Assembly: GCA_039917615.1 (NCBI GenBank)
Contig: JBDSJD010000038.1
Location: forward strand, 3,179-67,178
Reading direction: 5' to 3'
DNA from: ZC4RG30 sp039917615
GTDB lineage: Bacteria; Pseudomonadota; Gammaproteobacteria; Steroidobacterales; Steroidobacteraceae
Length of the DNA stretch: 64,000 nt
The notes under the pieces are model-generated. The model was not told the DNA's origin, made no database searches, and worked only from the letters and a program-made list of their open reading frames with translations. Positions 43,518-52,936 of the stretch are shown piece after piece. How positions within the stretch are numbered: position 1 is the first letter of the stretch; each line of letters opens with the position of its first letter. A program made the translations under genes and the position numbers.

Positions 43518-44860
43518 GGGCGCCGCGCCTTCTTGCTGCGTTCGGCGATCATCAGCGCCAGCTCCAGCGCCTGTTCGTAGTTCAGCCGCGGATCTACCTG
43601 CGTGCGGTAGGCGCGCGCGAGGTCAGCATCGGAAAGGCCGCGCGCACCACCCGTGCATTCGGTGACATCTTCGCCGGTCATCTCCAGATGCACGCCGCCC
43701 AGGCGCGAGCCATTGGCTTCATGCACATCGAAGGCCAGTTCCAGTTCCTTCTGGATGTTCTCCAGCCGGCGGGTCTTGTAACCACCCACCGTGCTCTCGG
43801 TGTTGCCATGCATGGGATCGCAGACCCACAGCACCGTCTGGCCGGTTTCCTTCACGGCCTGAATCAGGCGCGGCAGGGATTTCTCGATCTCTTTCGCTCC
43901 GAAGCGGTGAATCAGCGTAAGCCGCCCGGGCTGGTTGTTGGGATTCAGCGTTGTGACCAGGCCCTGCAGCCAGCCGCTGTCCATCGCCGCGCCGACCTTG
44001 ACGCCGACCGGGTTGGATATGCCGCGGAAATACTCCACATGCGCGCCGTCGAGCTGCGCAGTTCGCATGCCGATCCACGGCAGGTGCGTCGACAGGTTGT
44101 ACCACTTTTGGGCACGCGGGATGAAACGCGTCTGTGCCTGTTCGTACTGCAGGTGCAGCCCTTCATGGCTGGCGTAGAAATCGATGCGCCCTGAATCGTG
44201 CACCGGACCACCGGTGAGCGATTCGAAGAAGTCGAGCGAATCGGCGATGGAGCGCACGATTCGCTCGTAGGCTTCTTTTGCCGGCGAATGCGTGAGAAAA
44301 CCAAGATCCCAGTATTCGGGATGATGCAGATCGGCAAAACCGCCGTCGATCAGCGCGCGCACAAAATTCAGCGTAAGCGCCGCGCGTTCATAGCCGCGCA
44401 GCAGCAGTTGTGGATCCGGCTCGCGCGCTTCGGGCGTGAACTCGGGCTGATTGATGATGTCGCCGCGGTAGCTGGGCAAGGTCACGCCGTCTCGCGTCTC
44501 GGTATCCGTCGACCGCGGTTTCGCGTACTGGCCGGCCATGCGACCGACGCGGATGATCGGACGCTTGAGGCCGTGCAGCAGCACCAGGCTGACCTGCAGG
44601 ATCACCTTCAATTGCTTGGCGAGGTGGTCGGACTCGCAATCCGCGAAGCTCTCGGCGCAATCGCCACCCTGCAACAGAAACGACTCGCCGCGCTGCGCAC
44701 CGGCGAGCCGCTCGCGCAAGGCTTCGATTTCCCAGGAAACCACCAGCGGCGGCAGCAGCGAAAGCTGCGCCACGGCCTTTTCCAGGGCAGCAGTGTCCGA
44801 ATAATGCGGTTGTTGTTGCGCCTTGCGGGTAAGCCAGCTGGTCGGGGTCCAGGTCGTCAT
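43514..44860 (-). CDS. Class II 3-deoxy-7-phosphoheptulonate synthase
   Basis: This 448-residue enzyme begins MTTWTPTSWLTRKAQQQPHY at ATG 44860; an ATG five codons earlier (44875) is an alternative. Family motifs include LLQGGDCAESF, VGRMAGQYAKPRS, WVCDPMHGNTES and GGVHLEMTGEDVTECTGGAR with metal and phosphate ligands. It joins PEP and erythrose 4-phosphate in the first step of aromatic biosynthesis. It is the plant/Mycobacterium-type class II enzyme. It follows phoQ closely. Confidence 0.93.
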   Translation of the reverse strand: MTTWTPTSWLTRKAQQQPHYSDTAALEKAVAQLSLLPPLVVSWEIEALRERLAGAQRGESFLLQGGDCAESFADCESDHLAKQLKVILQVSLVLLHGLKRPIIRVGRMAGQYAKPRSTDTETRDGVTLPSYRGDIINQPEFTPEAREPDPQLLLRGYERAALTLNFVRALIDGGFADLHHPEYWDLGFLTHSPAKEAYERIVRSIADSLDFFESLTGGPVHDSGRIDFYASHEGLHLQYEQAQTRFIPRAQKWYNLSTHLPWIGMRTAQLDGAHVEYFRGISNPVGVKVGAAMDSGWLQGLVTTLNPNNQPGRLTLIHRFGAKEIEKSLPRLIQAVKETGQTVLWVCDPMHGNTESTVGGYKTRRLENIQKELELAFDVHEANGSRLGGVHLEMTGEDVTECTGGARGLSDADLARAYRTQVDPRLNYEQALELALMIAERSKKARRP

Positions 44861-44885
44861 GTCAGGAGATCTCATGCCTCCAATG

Positions 44886-46235
44886 TTACCTCATGCGTCC
44901 GGGCAGCCGCAGTTCGACGCGGGCGCCGCCCAGATCCGAATCGCCTATTTCCAGCCTGCCGCCGTACATTTCAGCCATGTCGAGGACCATCGCAAGCCCC
45001 AGGCCGTGCCCCGGGGTGTGCTCGTCGGCGCGGGCGCCACGCTCAAGCACCCGCTCACGGTCCGGTGCCGCGACACCCGGTCCGTCATCCTCCACCAGGA
45101 TTGATAGCTTCCGGGCGGCGCCGGCCGCGCTCTCCAGCACTGCACTCACCCGGATACGTGACCGGCACCACTTGGCCGCGTTATCCATGAGATTCCCCAG
45201 CGCTTCAGTCAGGTCGTCGCGATCGCCCACAAACAGCAGTTCCGCACCGATGGCAAGTTCAAGCGAGAAGTCCTTCTTGCTGTGTACCTTCAGCAGCGCA
45301 CTGCGCAGCTCCTGCGCAACCGGCAGCAGCTCCACGGCATGGCGACCGACACTGGCACCGCCGCTGGTTGCCGCGCGGCGCAACTGGTGCTCGACGATCG
45401 CAGTCATCCGATCCACCTGCGCGTTGACCAGCGAGGCACCAGGCGCACCAGGAGAAAAACTGGAGCGCAGCACGGCAAGCGGCGTCTTCAGGGTGTGGGC
45501 AAGATTGCCCAGCGTGTCGCGATAGCGCGCAATGCGGGTGTGCTCGGCACTGAGCAATGTATTGAGGTTGGTCACGACACCAGCCAGTTCAGAGGGCCAG
45601 CGGTCATCCAGTTGCTCGCGATCACCGCGTTCGACCGAATGGATCTGCGCCTCCAGGCGCCGCAGCGGTGCCAGCACCCAGCGCAGCAGCGCCGCCAGCG
45701 CTAGCAGCAGCAACAATGCAACGATTGCAAAGTCGCGCAGCAGACCGTGCCGGAACCGCGCCATCTGCGAATCATATGGCGCCATGTCGGTCGCAACGCT
45801 GAAGGTCAGGTCGCCTTCGCCTTCCCAGGCATAGTCGAGACTCAATGCAGCCAGACGCGCGCCTCGCGCATCACTGAGATAGAAGAAGTCCCGCTTGCCT
45901 GACTTCTGTGAAGGACCCAGCCTTTGCACACTGCCGGCGGCTGAAGGCGATCTCCAGTAGGGATCCGCTGCGCCTCTGCTGACAGCCGCATACAGGCCCG
46001 AGCCCAGTGTTGACAGCCGCGACTCCGACTCCGGTCCCAGGCGTGGCACGATCTGCCCGCTGGAATCCGGTTCCGCCGACGCGATCAACGTGTTGATCTG
46101 TGCTTCCAGCAGACCGCGCAGGGAGTCTTCGGCAAGACGCCGGAACCGTTCCTCCAGCACCCACACCATCACGCCGAAGAACAACAACAGCAGCAACGTG
46201 ACGGAAATCAGCAGGCGCTTGCTGACCGAACGCAT
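44886..46235 (-). CDS. phoQ: PhoQ-like sensor histidine kinase
   Basis: This 449-residue protein has TM1 (LLISVTLLLLLFFGVMVWVL), a periplasmic sensor of about 130 residues, TM2 (DFAIVALLLLLALAALLRW), HAMP-like region, dimerisation helix with NLAHTLKTPLAVL (His-P), N-box NLMDNAAKWC, G1 EDDGPGV and G2 GHGLGLAMV. The sensor lacks a strongly acidic patch, so the signal may differ from enteric PhoQ. It starts 9 bp after phoP. Confidence 0.88.
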   Translation of the reverse strand: MRSVSKRLLISVTLLLLLFFGVMVWVLEERFRRLAEDSLRGLLEAQINTLIASAEPDSSGQIVPRLGPESESRLSTLGSGLYAAVSRGAADPYWRSPSAAGSVQRLGPSQKSGKRDFFYLSDARGARLAALSLDYAWEGEGDLTFSVATDMAPYDSQMARFRHGLLRDFAIVALLLLLALAALLRWVLAPLRRLEAQIHSVERGDREQLDDRWPSELAGVVTNLNTLLSAEHTRIARYRDTLGNLAHTLKTPLAVLRSSFSPGAPGASLVNAQVDRMTAIVEHQLRRAATSGGASVGRHAVELLPVAQELRSALLKVHSKKDFSLELAIGAELLFVGDRDDLTEALGNLMDNAAKWCRSRIRVSAVLESAAGAARKLSILVEDDGPGVAAPDRERVLERGARADEHTPGHGLGLAMVLDMAEMYGGRLEIGDSDLGGARVELRLPGRMR

Positions 46236-46244
46236 TGACTGGGC

Positions 46245-46928
46245 TCAGCCGGGGTTGCGCGCCAGGGCGAAGCGATACCCGCGGCCACGCAGGGTTTCGA
46301 TCGGCTTGATGCGGTCGTCCGGATCAAGCTTGCGCCGCAGACGTCCGATGAATACCTCGATCACATTGCTGTCGCGTTCGAAATCCTGCTCATAAAGCTG
46401 TTCGGTGAGGTCGGTCTTGGAGATGACATCACCGGCCTTCAACATCAGGTGCTCGAGAATGCGGTACTCGAAGGTGGTGAGTTCGACCGGGTTGCCTTCC
46501 ACCGTCACCGTCTGCGTGCGGGTGTCCAGCACCACCGGACCGCAGGTGAGGCTCGACGAAGCCCAGCCGCCGCTTCGGCGCAGCAATGCCTGCAGACGCG
46601 CCAGCACCTCTTCGAATTGAAAAGGCTTCGCGACATAGTCGTCGGCGCCGGCATCGAGGCCTTCGACCTTGTCCTGCCAGCGGTCGCGCGCAGTCAACAC
46701 CAGAATCGGGAAGCGCTTATCCTGCGCGCGCAGCCGGCGGATCAGGTCCAGGCCTGGTAGTTTGGGAAGGCCGAGATCAACCACTGCCACGTCCACCGGA
46801 TACTCAAGGCCCGCATATAGCCCTTCCTCACCATCGACGGCCACATCTACCGAGAATCCCGCAGCGGTCAGGTCGCGGTGCAGCGCCTCGCGGATGGCAG
46901 TCTCGTCTTCGACAACCAGGACTCGCAC
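46245..46928 (-). CDS. phoP: PhoP-like response regulator (OmpR family)
   Basis: This 227-residue protein starts at GTG 46928. The receiver has VEDE, phosphoacceptor DVAVVDLGLPKLPG, TARDRWQDK and KPFQFEEV. The C-terminal winged helix has TFEYRILEHLML, RDSNVIEVFIGRLRRKLD and ETLRGRGYRFA. It should be phosphorylated by the PhoQ-like kinase encoded next. A PepSY gene lies 2 bp upstream. Confidence 0.93.
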   Translation of the reverse strand: MRVLVVEDETAIREALHRDLTAAGFSVDVAVDGEEGLYAGLEYPVDVAVVDLGLPKLPGLDLIRRLRAQDKRFPILVLTARDRWQDKVEGLDAGADDYVAKPFQFEEVLARLQALLRRSGGWASSSLTCGPVVLDTRTQTVTVEGNPVELTTFEYRILEHLMLKAGDVISKTDLTEQLYEQDFERDSNVIEVFIGRLRRKLDPDDRIKPIETLRGRGYRFALARNPG

Positions 46929-46930
46929 GG

Positions 46931-47284
46931 CTACAGCTCTCCCCCGGTTTCTGCATCTACCTTCACGGTCCAGATCCGCCTTTCCTTGGACTGCAGGCGC
47001 AGTACGTATACGCGTCGGCCCCTCAATTCATCCTTGTCGATCTTTACCACCTTTGCGTGATGGCGTTTCTCGACAATTGCAATGATCTGATCCGGGGACA
47101 ATCCTGCCAGCACGTGCGCAGGCTCGCTCGAACTGGCCGGTAGCACTATGGCTGCTTTGCCGACATGCAAGCGTGACTTCGCAACGGCAGGAGCCTGCAG
47201 CCCCATCGCAAGGAGCAGGACCGGCAACACCATGCCAGTCCTGGCGCGCCACTTGCGCCGCATTGCTGTGGATCGCTGCTGCAT
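46931..47284 (-). CDS. PepSY-domain periplasmic protein
   Basis: This 117-residue protein has an N-terminal signal (TGMVLPVLLLAMGLQAPAVA) and a PepSY fold (LSPDQIIAIVEKRHHAKVVK, VYVLRLQSKERRIWTVKVD). PepSY proteins can inhibit periplasmic proteases. It is 2 bp from phoP, so it may act with, or tune, the kinase; that is inference. The open frame has two Mets before the signal, so the start may be ATG 47263. Confidence 0.85.
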   Translation of the reverse strand: MQQRSTAMRRKWRARTGMVLPVLLLAMGLQAPAVAKSRLHVGKAAIVLPASSSEPAHVLAGLSPDQIIAIVEKRHHAKVVKIDKDELRGRRVYVLRLQSKERRIWTVKVDAETGGEL

Positions 47285-47301
47285 GGTCCTATCGTACGTG
47301 A

Positions 47302-47859
47302 TCAGCCCAGCGGATGAACATCTACCGCCACTCGCAGGTAGCGGCCCGGGTCATAGGGCAGCTGCGTGACCTGATGACGGCCGTTGTATTCGTAGGTCAC
47401 CCTGTAGCCTGCCACGTGTTCTTCAAACCGTTCTTCCTGCAGGGTGCGGCAGCGTTGAACCTGCGCGTAACGTGGTTCCCGATAGTCACGCCGTCCATCC
47501 GCCTTGCCAATCTCGTTGCCGAGAGCTGCACCTACTACTGCGCCACCCAGGGTGGCGACGCCACGCCCGTCGCTGATCCGGTTGCCGAGGATTGCACCAA
47601 TCGCGCCGCCCACTATCGCGGCACCTGCATTGCTTGAACGACGATCAGAGCGCACCCGCTCCTCGTTCCAGCACCGTTCGACGGGCACGGTGTAACGCAC
47701 GCGCTGCATGACTGGCTCGACCCGCAAGACGCGCGCGTAATCGGAATCCCGGTTGTCATGATTGCGATCGCCCCGATGTCTGCCGTTGTCGGCCAGGGCA
47801 CTGCCTGAAGCTGCGGTGATGCACACGGCCACGGCGCTGATGAGAATTCGGTTGTTCAT
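47302..47859 (-). CDS. Glycine-zipper (17 kDa antigen-type) outer-surface protein
   Basis: This 185-residue protein has a signal peptide (MNNRILISAVAVCITAASGS) and the glycine zipper NAGAAIVGGAIGAILGNRI then LGGAVVGAALGNEIGKADGR, seen in Rickettsia 17 kDa-type and 2TM proteins. The C-terminus (YRVTYEYNGRHQVTQLPYDP) is usual for this group. It may insert in the outer membrane. Exact role unknown. Confidence 0.85.
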   Translation of the reverse strand: MNNRILISAVAVCITAASGSALADNGRHRGDRNHDNRDSDYARVLRVEPVMQRVRYTVPVERCWNEERVRSDRRSSNAGAAIVGGAIGAILGNRISDGRGVATLGGAVVGAALGNEIGKADGRRDYREPRYAQVQRCRTLQEERFEEHVAGYRVTYEYNGRHQVTQLPYDPGRYLRVAVDVHPLG

Positions 47860-47927
47860 ACTGCCTCCACTTAACGCCCGTGGTCGTTTCCGCAGGCTTG
47901 TGGCAATACTGTGGGCGAGTCCATGAA

Positions 47928-48728
47928 TCAGGACTGAACGCCCTTTTTCACTGCTTCCCAGAGCTGATCCAGTGCCTCGGGCGCCAGCTTCGCCAGCTGC
48001 AGACCGCGATGCAAAGCCAGTTGTTCCATGGCCCTGAAGCGCTGTTCGAAGCGGGTATTGGCGCGCCGCAGGGCAGTTTCTGGATCCACCTTCAGGTGAC
48101 GTGCGTAACTGGTCACCGCCAGCAACAGGTCGCCTAGTTCGTCTTCAACCGTGGAACCTGCAGCGCCCTGCCGTGCGGCTTCAACTTCCGCTAGCTCCTC
48201 GAGCACCTTGGCATGCGGACCTGACTCATCCGGCCAATCGAAACCCACGACCGCGGCGCGTTTGCCCAGCTTGGTGGCACGCATTAGCGCCGGCAGCGCC
48301 AACGGTACATCATCCAGCGCGCCGGTCGCGCCACGCGCCGCTCGTTCATCGGCTTTGATGGATTCCCAATGGCTATTGTCGCCAATGCCAGCATGGCCAA
48401 ACACATGCGGATGCCGGTGCGTAAGCTTGCTGGCGATTCCAGTAGCCACTTCGTTGAAGTTGAAGTTCCCCTGCTCCGCCCCAAGCTGGGCATGGAACAC
48501 GACCTGGAATAGCAGATCGCCGAGTTCATCGCGCAATGCGACGTTGGACCCGGACTCGATGGCACTCACGACTTCGTACGCTTCTTCGAGCGCATAGCGC
48601 GCAAGCGAACGCGAATCCTGCGCGAGATCCCAGGGACAGCCCGAGGCCGGATCGCGCAGGCGGCGCATCACCTCCAGCAGGCGTTTCAGTCCATCCAGGG
48701 ACTCGGGAGCGCCATCCTGCTTGCTCAT
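47928..48728 (-). CDS. mazG: Nucleoside triphosphate pyrophosphohydrolase MazG
   Basis: This 266-residue protein has two MazG folds. The N-terminal one has MRRLRDPASGCPWDLAQDSR, ALEEAYEVVSAIES and DELGDLLFQVVFHAQL (EExxE...ExxD metal sites). The second has EDELGDLLLAVTSYARHL. It hydrolyses NTPs and in E. coli lowers ppGpp. It overlaps the Nudix gene start by ATGA. Confidence 0.95.
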   Translation of the reverse strand: MSKQDGAPESLDGLKRLLEVMRRLRDPASGCPWDLAQDSRSLARYALEEAYEVVSAIESGSNVALRDELGDLLFQVVFHAQLGAEQGNFNFNEVATGIASKLTHRHPHVFGHAGIGDNSHWESIKADERAARGATGALDDVPLALPALMRATKLGKRAAVVGFDWPDESGPHAKVLEELAEVEAARQGAAGSTVEDELGDLLLAVTSYARHLKVDPETALRRANTRFEQRFRAMEQLALHRGLQLAKLAPEALDQLWEAVKKGVQS

Positions 48729-49381
48729 GACTGCGCCAACGCGCGCAGCGCGAAGAGCATCCCAGCAGTGGCGCCCCAGATGCGATGCTCGCCAAACTGG
48801 AGATCACGCACTGCCACGTCGATTCCACCGATATTGCGCACCCCAGGTCGCTCATTCGCCGCATCAAGCAGGGCCGCAAACGGCAGCACAAAGCAGCTCT
48901 CTACTTCTGCCGGATCAAGGCGCGGTAAAAATGAGTCGGCGATCATCGCAATGACGGGCGTGATGCGAAATCCGGTCAGCACGATCTGGTCCGGCAGGAA
49001 ACCAACCACTTGAGCGTCACTGGATGCCAGGCCCACTTCTTCCCATGCTTCGCGCAGCGCCGCCGCAGCAGGCCCGGCATCGGCGGCTTCGATCACCCCA
49101 CCGGGGAAAGCGATCTGTCCGGCGTGCAGTCGCAGATGCCCGGCGCGTACCGTCAACAGGATGCCAGGCTCTGCCGCTGGATTCAGCAGGCCTATGAGCA
49201 CTGCCGCCGCACGCAATCCGGACGGAATCAACTTGAGCAGGCGCGGATCGGTGCTGTCTGTCAGCCCGGCGCCGATGCGCGCGAATTGCACATCATGTTC
49301 CGGCCGGGTGGCGATGAGTCGGTCAAGCAGCCTGTTCCAGGCTTGGTCAGTAGACGCATTGCGTGCCGAAGCTGCCATCAC
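48725..49381 (-). CDS. CoA pyrophosphatase-type Nudix hydrolase
   Basis: This 218-residue protein has LRLHAGQIAFPGGVIEAAD and LREAWEEVGL, the UPF0035-linked Nudix box of NudL/YeaB CoA pyrophosphatases. The N-terminal 40 residues are unrelated. It overlaps fumC and mazG by 4 bp each, making one operon. Confidence 0.9.
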   Translation of the reverse strand: MMAASARNASTDQAWNRLLDRLIATRPEHDVQFARIGAGLTDSTDPRLLKLIPSGLRAAAVLIGLLNPAAEPGILLTVRAGHLRLHAGQIAFPGGVIEAADAGPAAAALREAWEEVGLASSDAQVVGFLPDQIVLTGFRITPVIAMIADSFLPRLDPAEVESCFVLPFAALLDAANERPGVRNIGGIDVAVRDLQFGEHRIWGATAGMLFALRALAQS

Positions 49382-50784
49382 CCTCCCCCGCTCGTGCCTC
49401 CCTTAATGCCACCCTGCGTCAGCGCGGCAGGATCCAGCAGCGCCTGTAGCTGGGCCAGCGGCAGGTCCGTGTTCTTCGCCGCGACCTCGATGATTGGCTT
49501 GCCCTCTGCGTAGGCCTTCTTGGCAATCGCAGCGCCCTTTTCATAACCGATCACGGGGTTCAGGGCAGTGACCAGGATGGGGTTGCGCGCCAGCGCGTCC
49601 TGCAGTCGCGCCTCGTTGATGGTGAAACCGGCAATGGCAGCATCAGCTAGTGCGCGCGACACATTTGCCAGCAGACGCAGGCTCTCGATGAGTTTGTAGG
49701 CGATTACCGGCAGCATTACGTTCAGCTGAAAATTTCCGGACTGACCCGCCACGGAAATCGTCACGTCGTTACCGATCACTTCTGCCGCCACCATTGCGGT
49801 GGCTTCCGGAATGACCGGATTGACCTTGCCCGGCATGATGCTGCTGCCCGGCTGCAAGGCCGGCAACGCGATTTCGCCCAGGCCGGCAAGTGGCCCGCTG
49901 TTCATCCAGCGCAGGTCGTTGGCGATCTTCATCAGGCTGACGGCGACAGTCTTCAACTGGCCGGAAAGCTCAACCGCCGTGTCCTGGGTCGCGATGCCCT
50001 CGAACAGGCTGGCATTGGGACGGAATGACAACCCGGTGGCGCGCGAGAGTTCCTGACAAAACCTGACCGCAAACTCCGGATGTGCATTGATGCCGGTGCC
50101 CACAGCGGTGCCGCCCTGTGCCAGCTGCAACAAACGTGCTTCAACTGCGGTGACGCGCTCTATGCCCTTTTCAACCTGCGTGCGCCAGGCGCCAATCTCC
50201 TGGCCAAAGGTCACCGGCATTGCATCCATGAGATGGGTTCGCCCGGTCTTCACCACATGACCGACCTGTTCTTCTTTGCTGCGCAGCGCGGTGGCCAGGT
50301 GCTGCAGCGATGGCAACAGCGCTTCGCGCCACACCAGCGCCGCACTCACATGGATCGCCGTGGGAATGACGTCGTTGCTGCTCTGCCCCATGTTCACTTC
50401 ATCATTGGCATGCACCGGCCGCCCCAGGCGCTGCGTCGCGAGCCGGGCAATGACTTCATTGGCGTTCATGTTGGTGCTGGTGCCGGAACCGGTCTGGAAT
50501 ACGTCCACGGGAAACTGCGCGTCATGCACGCCCGTAGCCACATCGTCGGCTGCCGCGACGATGACTTCTGCAACCGCCACGTCCAGCAGGCCCAGTGACG
50601 CGTTGGCGCGTGCAGCCGCTGCCTTGATCAGGGCCACGGCCCGAATGAAGGCGCGGGGCATGGGCCGGCCACTGATGGGAAAGTTCTGCACAGCGCGCTG
50701 GGTCTGTGCGCCCCACAGGGCATTCATGGGCACTTTCAGCTCGCCCATGCTGTCGCGCTCGATCCGGAATTCTTCAGTTGCCAT
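49378..50784 (-). CDS. fumC: Class II fumarate hydratase
   Basis: This 468-residue enzyme starts at ATG 50784 (MATEEFRIERDSMGELKVPM). The signature GSSIMPGKVNPV, the active-site GQSSNDVIPTAIH and the HTGRTHL-like KTGRTHLMDAMPVTFGQE are complete. It interconverts fumarate and malate without an iron-sulfur cluster. It is divergent from purB, with 79 bp between. Confidence 0.97.
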   Translation of the reverse strand: MATEEFRIERDSMGELKVPMNALWGAQTQRAVQNFPISGRPMPRAFIRAVALIKAAAARANASLGLLDVAVAEVIVAAADDVATGVHDAQFPVDVFQTGSGTSTNMNANEVIARLATQRLGRPVHANDEVNMGQSSNDVIPTAIHVSAALVWREALLPSLQHLATALRSKEEQVGHVVKTGRTHLMDAMPVTFGQEIGAWRTQVEKGIERVTAVEARLLQLAQGGTAVGTGINAHPEFAVRFCQELSRATGLSFRPNASLFEGIATQDTAVELSGQLKTVAVSLMKIANDLRWMNSGPLAGLGEIALPALQPGSSIMPGKVNPVIPEATAMVAAEVIGNDVTISVAGQSGNFQLNVMLPVIAYKLIESLRLLANVSRALADAAIAGFTINEARLQDALARNPILVTALNPVIGYEKGAAIAKKAYAEGKPIIEVAAKNTDLPLAQLQALLDPAALTQGGIKGGTSGGG

Positions 50785-50863
50785 GCGTATAGCTCCGCGG
50801 TCATCAGCATCAGTTATGATGCGCATCGTAGCATTCGTTCCACCCGCAGCGGCCGCCAGCATC

Positions 50864-52234
50864 ATGGATTCCAGCCTTACCGCACTATCTCCTGTCGACG
50901 GACGCTATCGCGCAGCCACCGAAGGTCTCGCACAACTGCTGTCCGAAAGCGGTCTGGTGCGCGAACGGATCCGCGTCGAGGCATTGTGGACGCTGCAACT
51001 GGGCGAGGTGTTGCAGGATCATCCCGCAGCTGCATTCGTGCCGGCTGTGCGCAAGCGACTCGAGCAGCTCGCGGCTGATCCGGGAGAAGCCAGCCCGGCC
51101 ACGGTCAAGGCCATCGAAAAACGCATCAATCACGACGTCAAGGCAGTCGAATACTTCGTGCGCGACGAGATCAAGGCTGCCGGCGCCAGCGCCGCGCAGC
51201 TGGAACTGGTGCATTTCGGCTGCACCTCGGAAGACATCAACAACCTGAGTTATGCGCGACTGCTGGCGCGCGCGCGTGCAGAACAGTTGCTGCCGGCGCT
51301 GGATGCGCTCTCCAGGTCCGTCGCCGACATCGCCGCCACCAATGCCGCGCTGCCCATGCTGGCGCGCACACACGGCCAGACTGCCTCTCCCACTACGCTC
51401 GGCAAGGAGTTCGCCAACTTCCATGCGCGCCTGCAACGCGCCCGCGAACGGCTGGTGCGCGTGGAAGTGCTCGGCAAATGGAATGGCGCAGTCGGCAATT
51501 TCAATGCGCACCTGGTCGCATTCCCGACGCTCGACTGGATCGGCATCTCCCGGCAATTCGTGCAGCGCTGCGATCTCAAGTGGAACGCACACACCACGCA
51601 GATCGAACCCCATGACTGGATCGGCGAATACTGCGATGCACTGGCCGCAATCAATGTCATCGGCATCGATATGTGTCGCGACATCTGGGGCTATGTGTCG
51701 CTGGGCTATCTGCGGCAGCGAGCGGTGGCTGGCGAAGTCGGTTCGTCCACGATGCCGCACAAGATCAATCCCATCGACTTCGAGAACGCCGAAGGCAACC
51801 TGGGTGTTGCCAATGCATTGCTGCGACATTTCTCGGAGAAGCTGCCCGTGTCCCGCTGGCAGCGGGATCTCACCGACTCGACCGTACTGCGCAATGTGGG
51901 GGTCGCCCTGGGTCACTGCCTGATTGCGTGGGGCGCTGCGCTGCGCGGCCTCGGCAAGATCGCACCCAACCCGCCACGGCTGGCTGCGGACCTGGAAGAT
52001 GCCTGGGAAGTGCTTGCAGAAGCCGTGCAGACGGTGCTGCGCGCCGAAGGCATTGCGGATGGTTACGAGCTGCTCAAGGAGCACTCCCGCGGCAAGCCCT
52101 TGACGCGCGACTTGCTGGCGGAACTGATTCGTGCCCTGCCGTTGCCTGAAGCCCGTCGCAGGACCCTGCTGGAACTGACGCCGGCAAACTACGTTGGCCT
52201 GGCTGCCAGACTCGCGGCACTGCCGCATTCTTAG
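50864..52234 (+). CDS. purB: Adenylosuccinate lyase
   Basis: This 456-residue enzyme starts at ATG 50864 (MDSSLTALSPVDGRY); the frame is open upstream over fumC, but that part is a shadow. Motifs are HFGCTSEDINNLSYA, ARTHGQTASPTTLGKE and GSSTMPHKINPIDFENAEG. It cleaves SAICAR and adenylosuccinate in purine synthesis. Confidence 0.98.
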   Translation: MDSSLTALSPVDGRYRAATEGLAQLLSESGLVRERIRVEALWTLQLGEVLQDHPAAAFVPAVRKRLEQLAADPGEASPATVKAIEKRINHDVKAVEYFVRDEIKAAGASAAQLELVHFGCTSEDINNLSYARLLARARAEQLLPALDALSRSVADIAATNAALPMLARTHGQTASPTTLGKEFANFHARLQRARERLVRVEVLGKWNGAVGNFNAHLVAFPTLDWIGISRQFVQRCDLKWNAHTTQIEPHDWIGEYCDALAAINVIGIDMCRDIWGYVSLGYLRQRAVAGEVGSSTMPHKINPIDFENAEGNLGVANALLRHFSEKLPVSRWQRDLTDSTVLRNVGVALGHCLIAWGAALRGLGKIAPNPPRLAADLEDAWEVLAEAVQTVLRAEGIADGYELLKEHSRGKPLTRDLLAELIRALPLPEARRRTLLELTPANYVGLAARLAALPHS

Positions 52235-52362
52235 GTTAGATTACATAACTACAGTGGCTCTGCGACCTGGTGCGCAGTTCTGCTTCTGACCGCGCAATGT
52301 TAGCCGGCAAACCGTGAACCGGCCCACAATACCCTGGCGGCCGGGGTTCCTAAGATGGGCAC

Positions 52363-52914
52363 ATGAGCGGCCCCCAGTACTACTTCGCAGGCCAGATCCC
52401 CGGCCTCGCGCCTCCCGTTGACGTATTGGGACGCGGTGGCAATGGCAATCGGACTGCACATGAACCCCTGCAGGTACTGACCACACTGGATGATGTGCGC
52501 GCCGCAACGCGCCGCGCCGTTGCCGGCGCCAAGCGCCTGTTGTCGATCTATACCCTGGACCTGGAACCGCAGCTCTATGAACAGCCGCCGTTCCTGGAAC
52601 TGATCAAGAGCTTCCTGCTCAGCCATAGCTTCGCCAAGGTGCGGCTACTGACACACCGCCCTGTTCCCTATACGTCACCCAACAAGCTGGCAGCCATGCG
52701 ACGGCGCCTGTCGGGGCATATTGAGATCCGCACGGTCAATGCGCAGTTCTCCGCCCGTACCAGCGGCATGCTCATCGGCGATAGCAAGGCAATCGTGTAT
52801 CGCGCGCAGGTAACCAGCTGGGAAGGCGTTGCCGGCTTCGAGCAACCACCGATAGCCAAGCTGTACCTGCAGGAATTCGACGAGATGTGGATCGCCAGCG
52901 TTCCAAAATACTGA
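52363..52914 (+). CDS. Unknown protein, possibly DUF7931/PLD-like
   Basis: This 183-residue cytoplasmic protein has a region LTTLDDVRAATRRAVAGAKR LLSIYTLDLEPQLY that resembles the DUF7931 fold, a phospholipase-D-like half domain, but no HxK motif is present. It lies between purB and nudJ, 22 bp before the Nudix gene. Function unknown; family call tentative. Confidence 0.6.
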   Translation: MSGPQYYFAGQIPGLAPPVDVLGRGGNGNRTAHEPLQVLTTLDDVRAATRRAVAGAKRLLSIYTLDLEPQLYEQPPFLELIKSFLLSHSFAKVRLLTHRPVPYTSPNKLAAMRRRLSGHIEIRTVNAQFSARTSGMLIGDSKAIVYRAQVTSWEGVAGFEQPPIAKLYLQEFDEMWIASVPKY

Positions 52915-52936
52915 CCGGCATCCCTATACTGCGCCG

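Noticed and set aside
50276..50863. A 196-codon N-terminal extension of purB over fumC
   Set aside because: It is antisense to fumC, and MDSSLTALSPVDGRY at 50864 is the usual adenylosuccinate lyase start.
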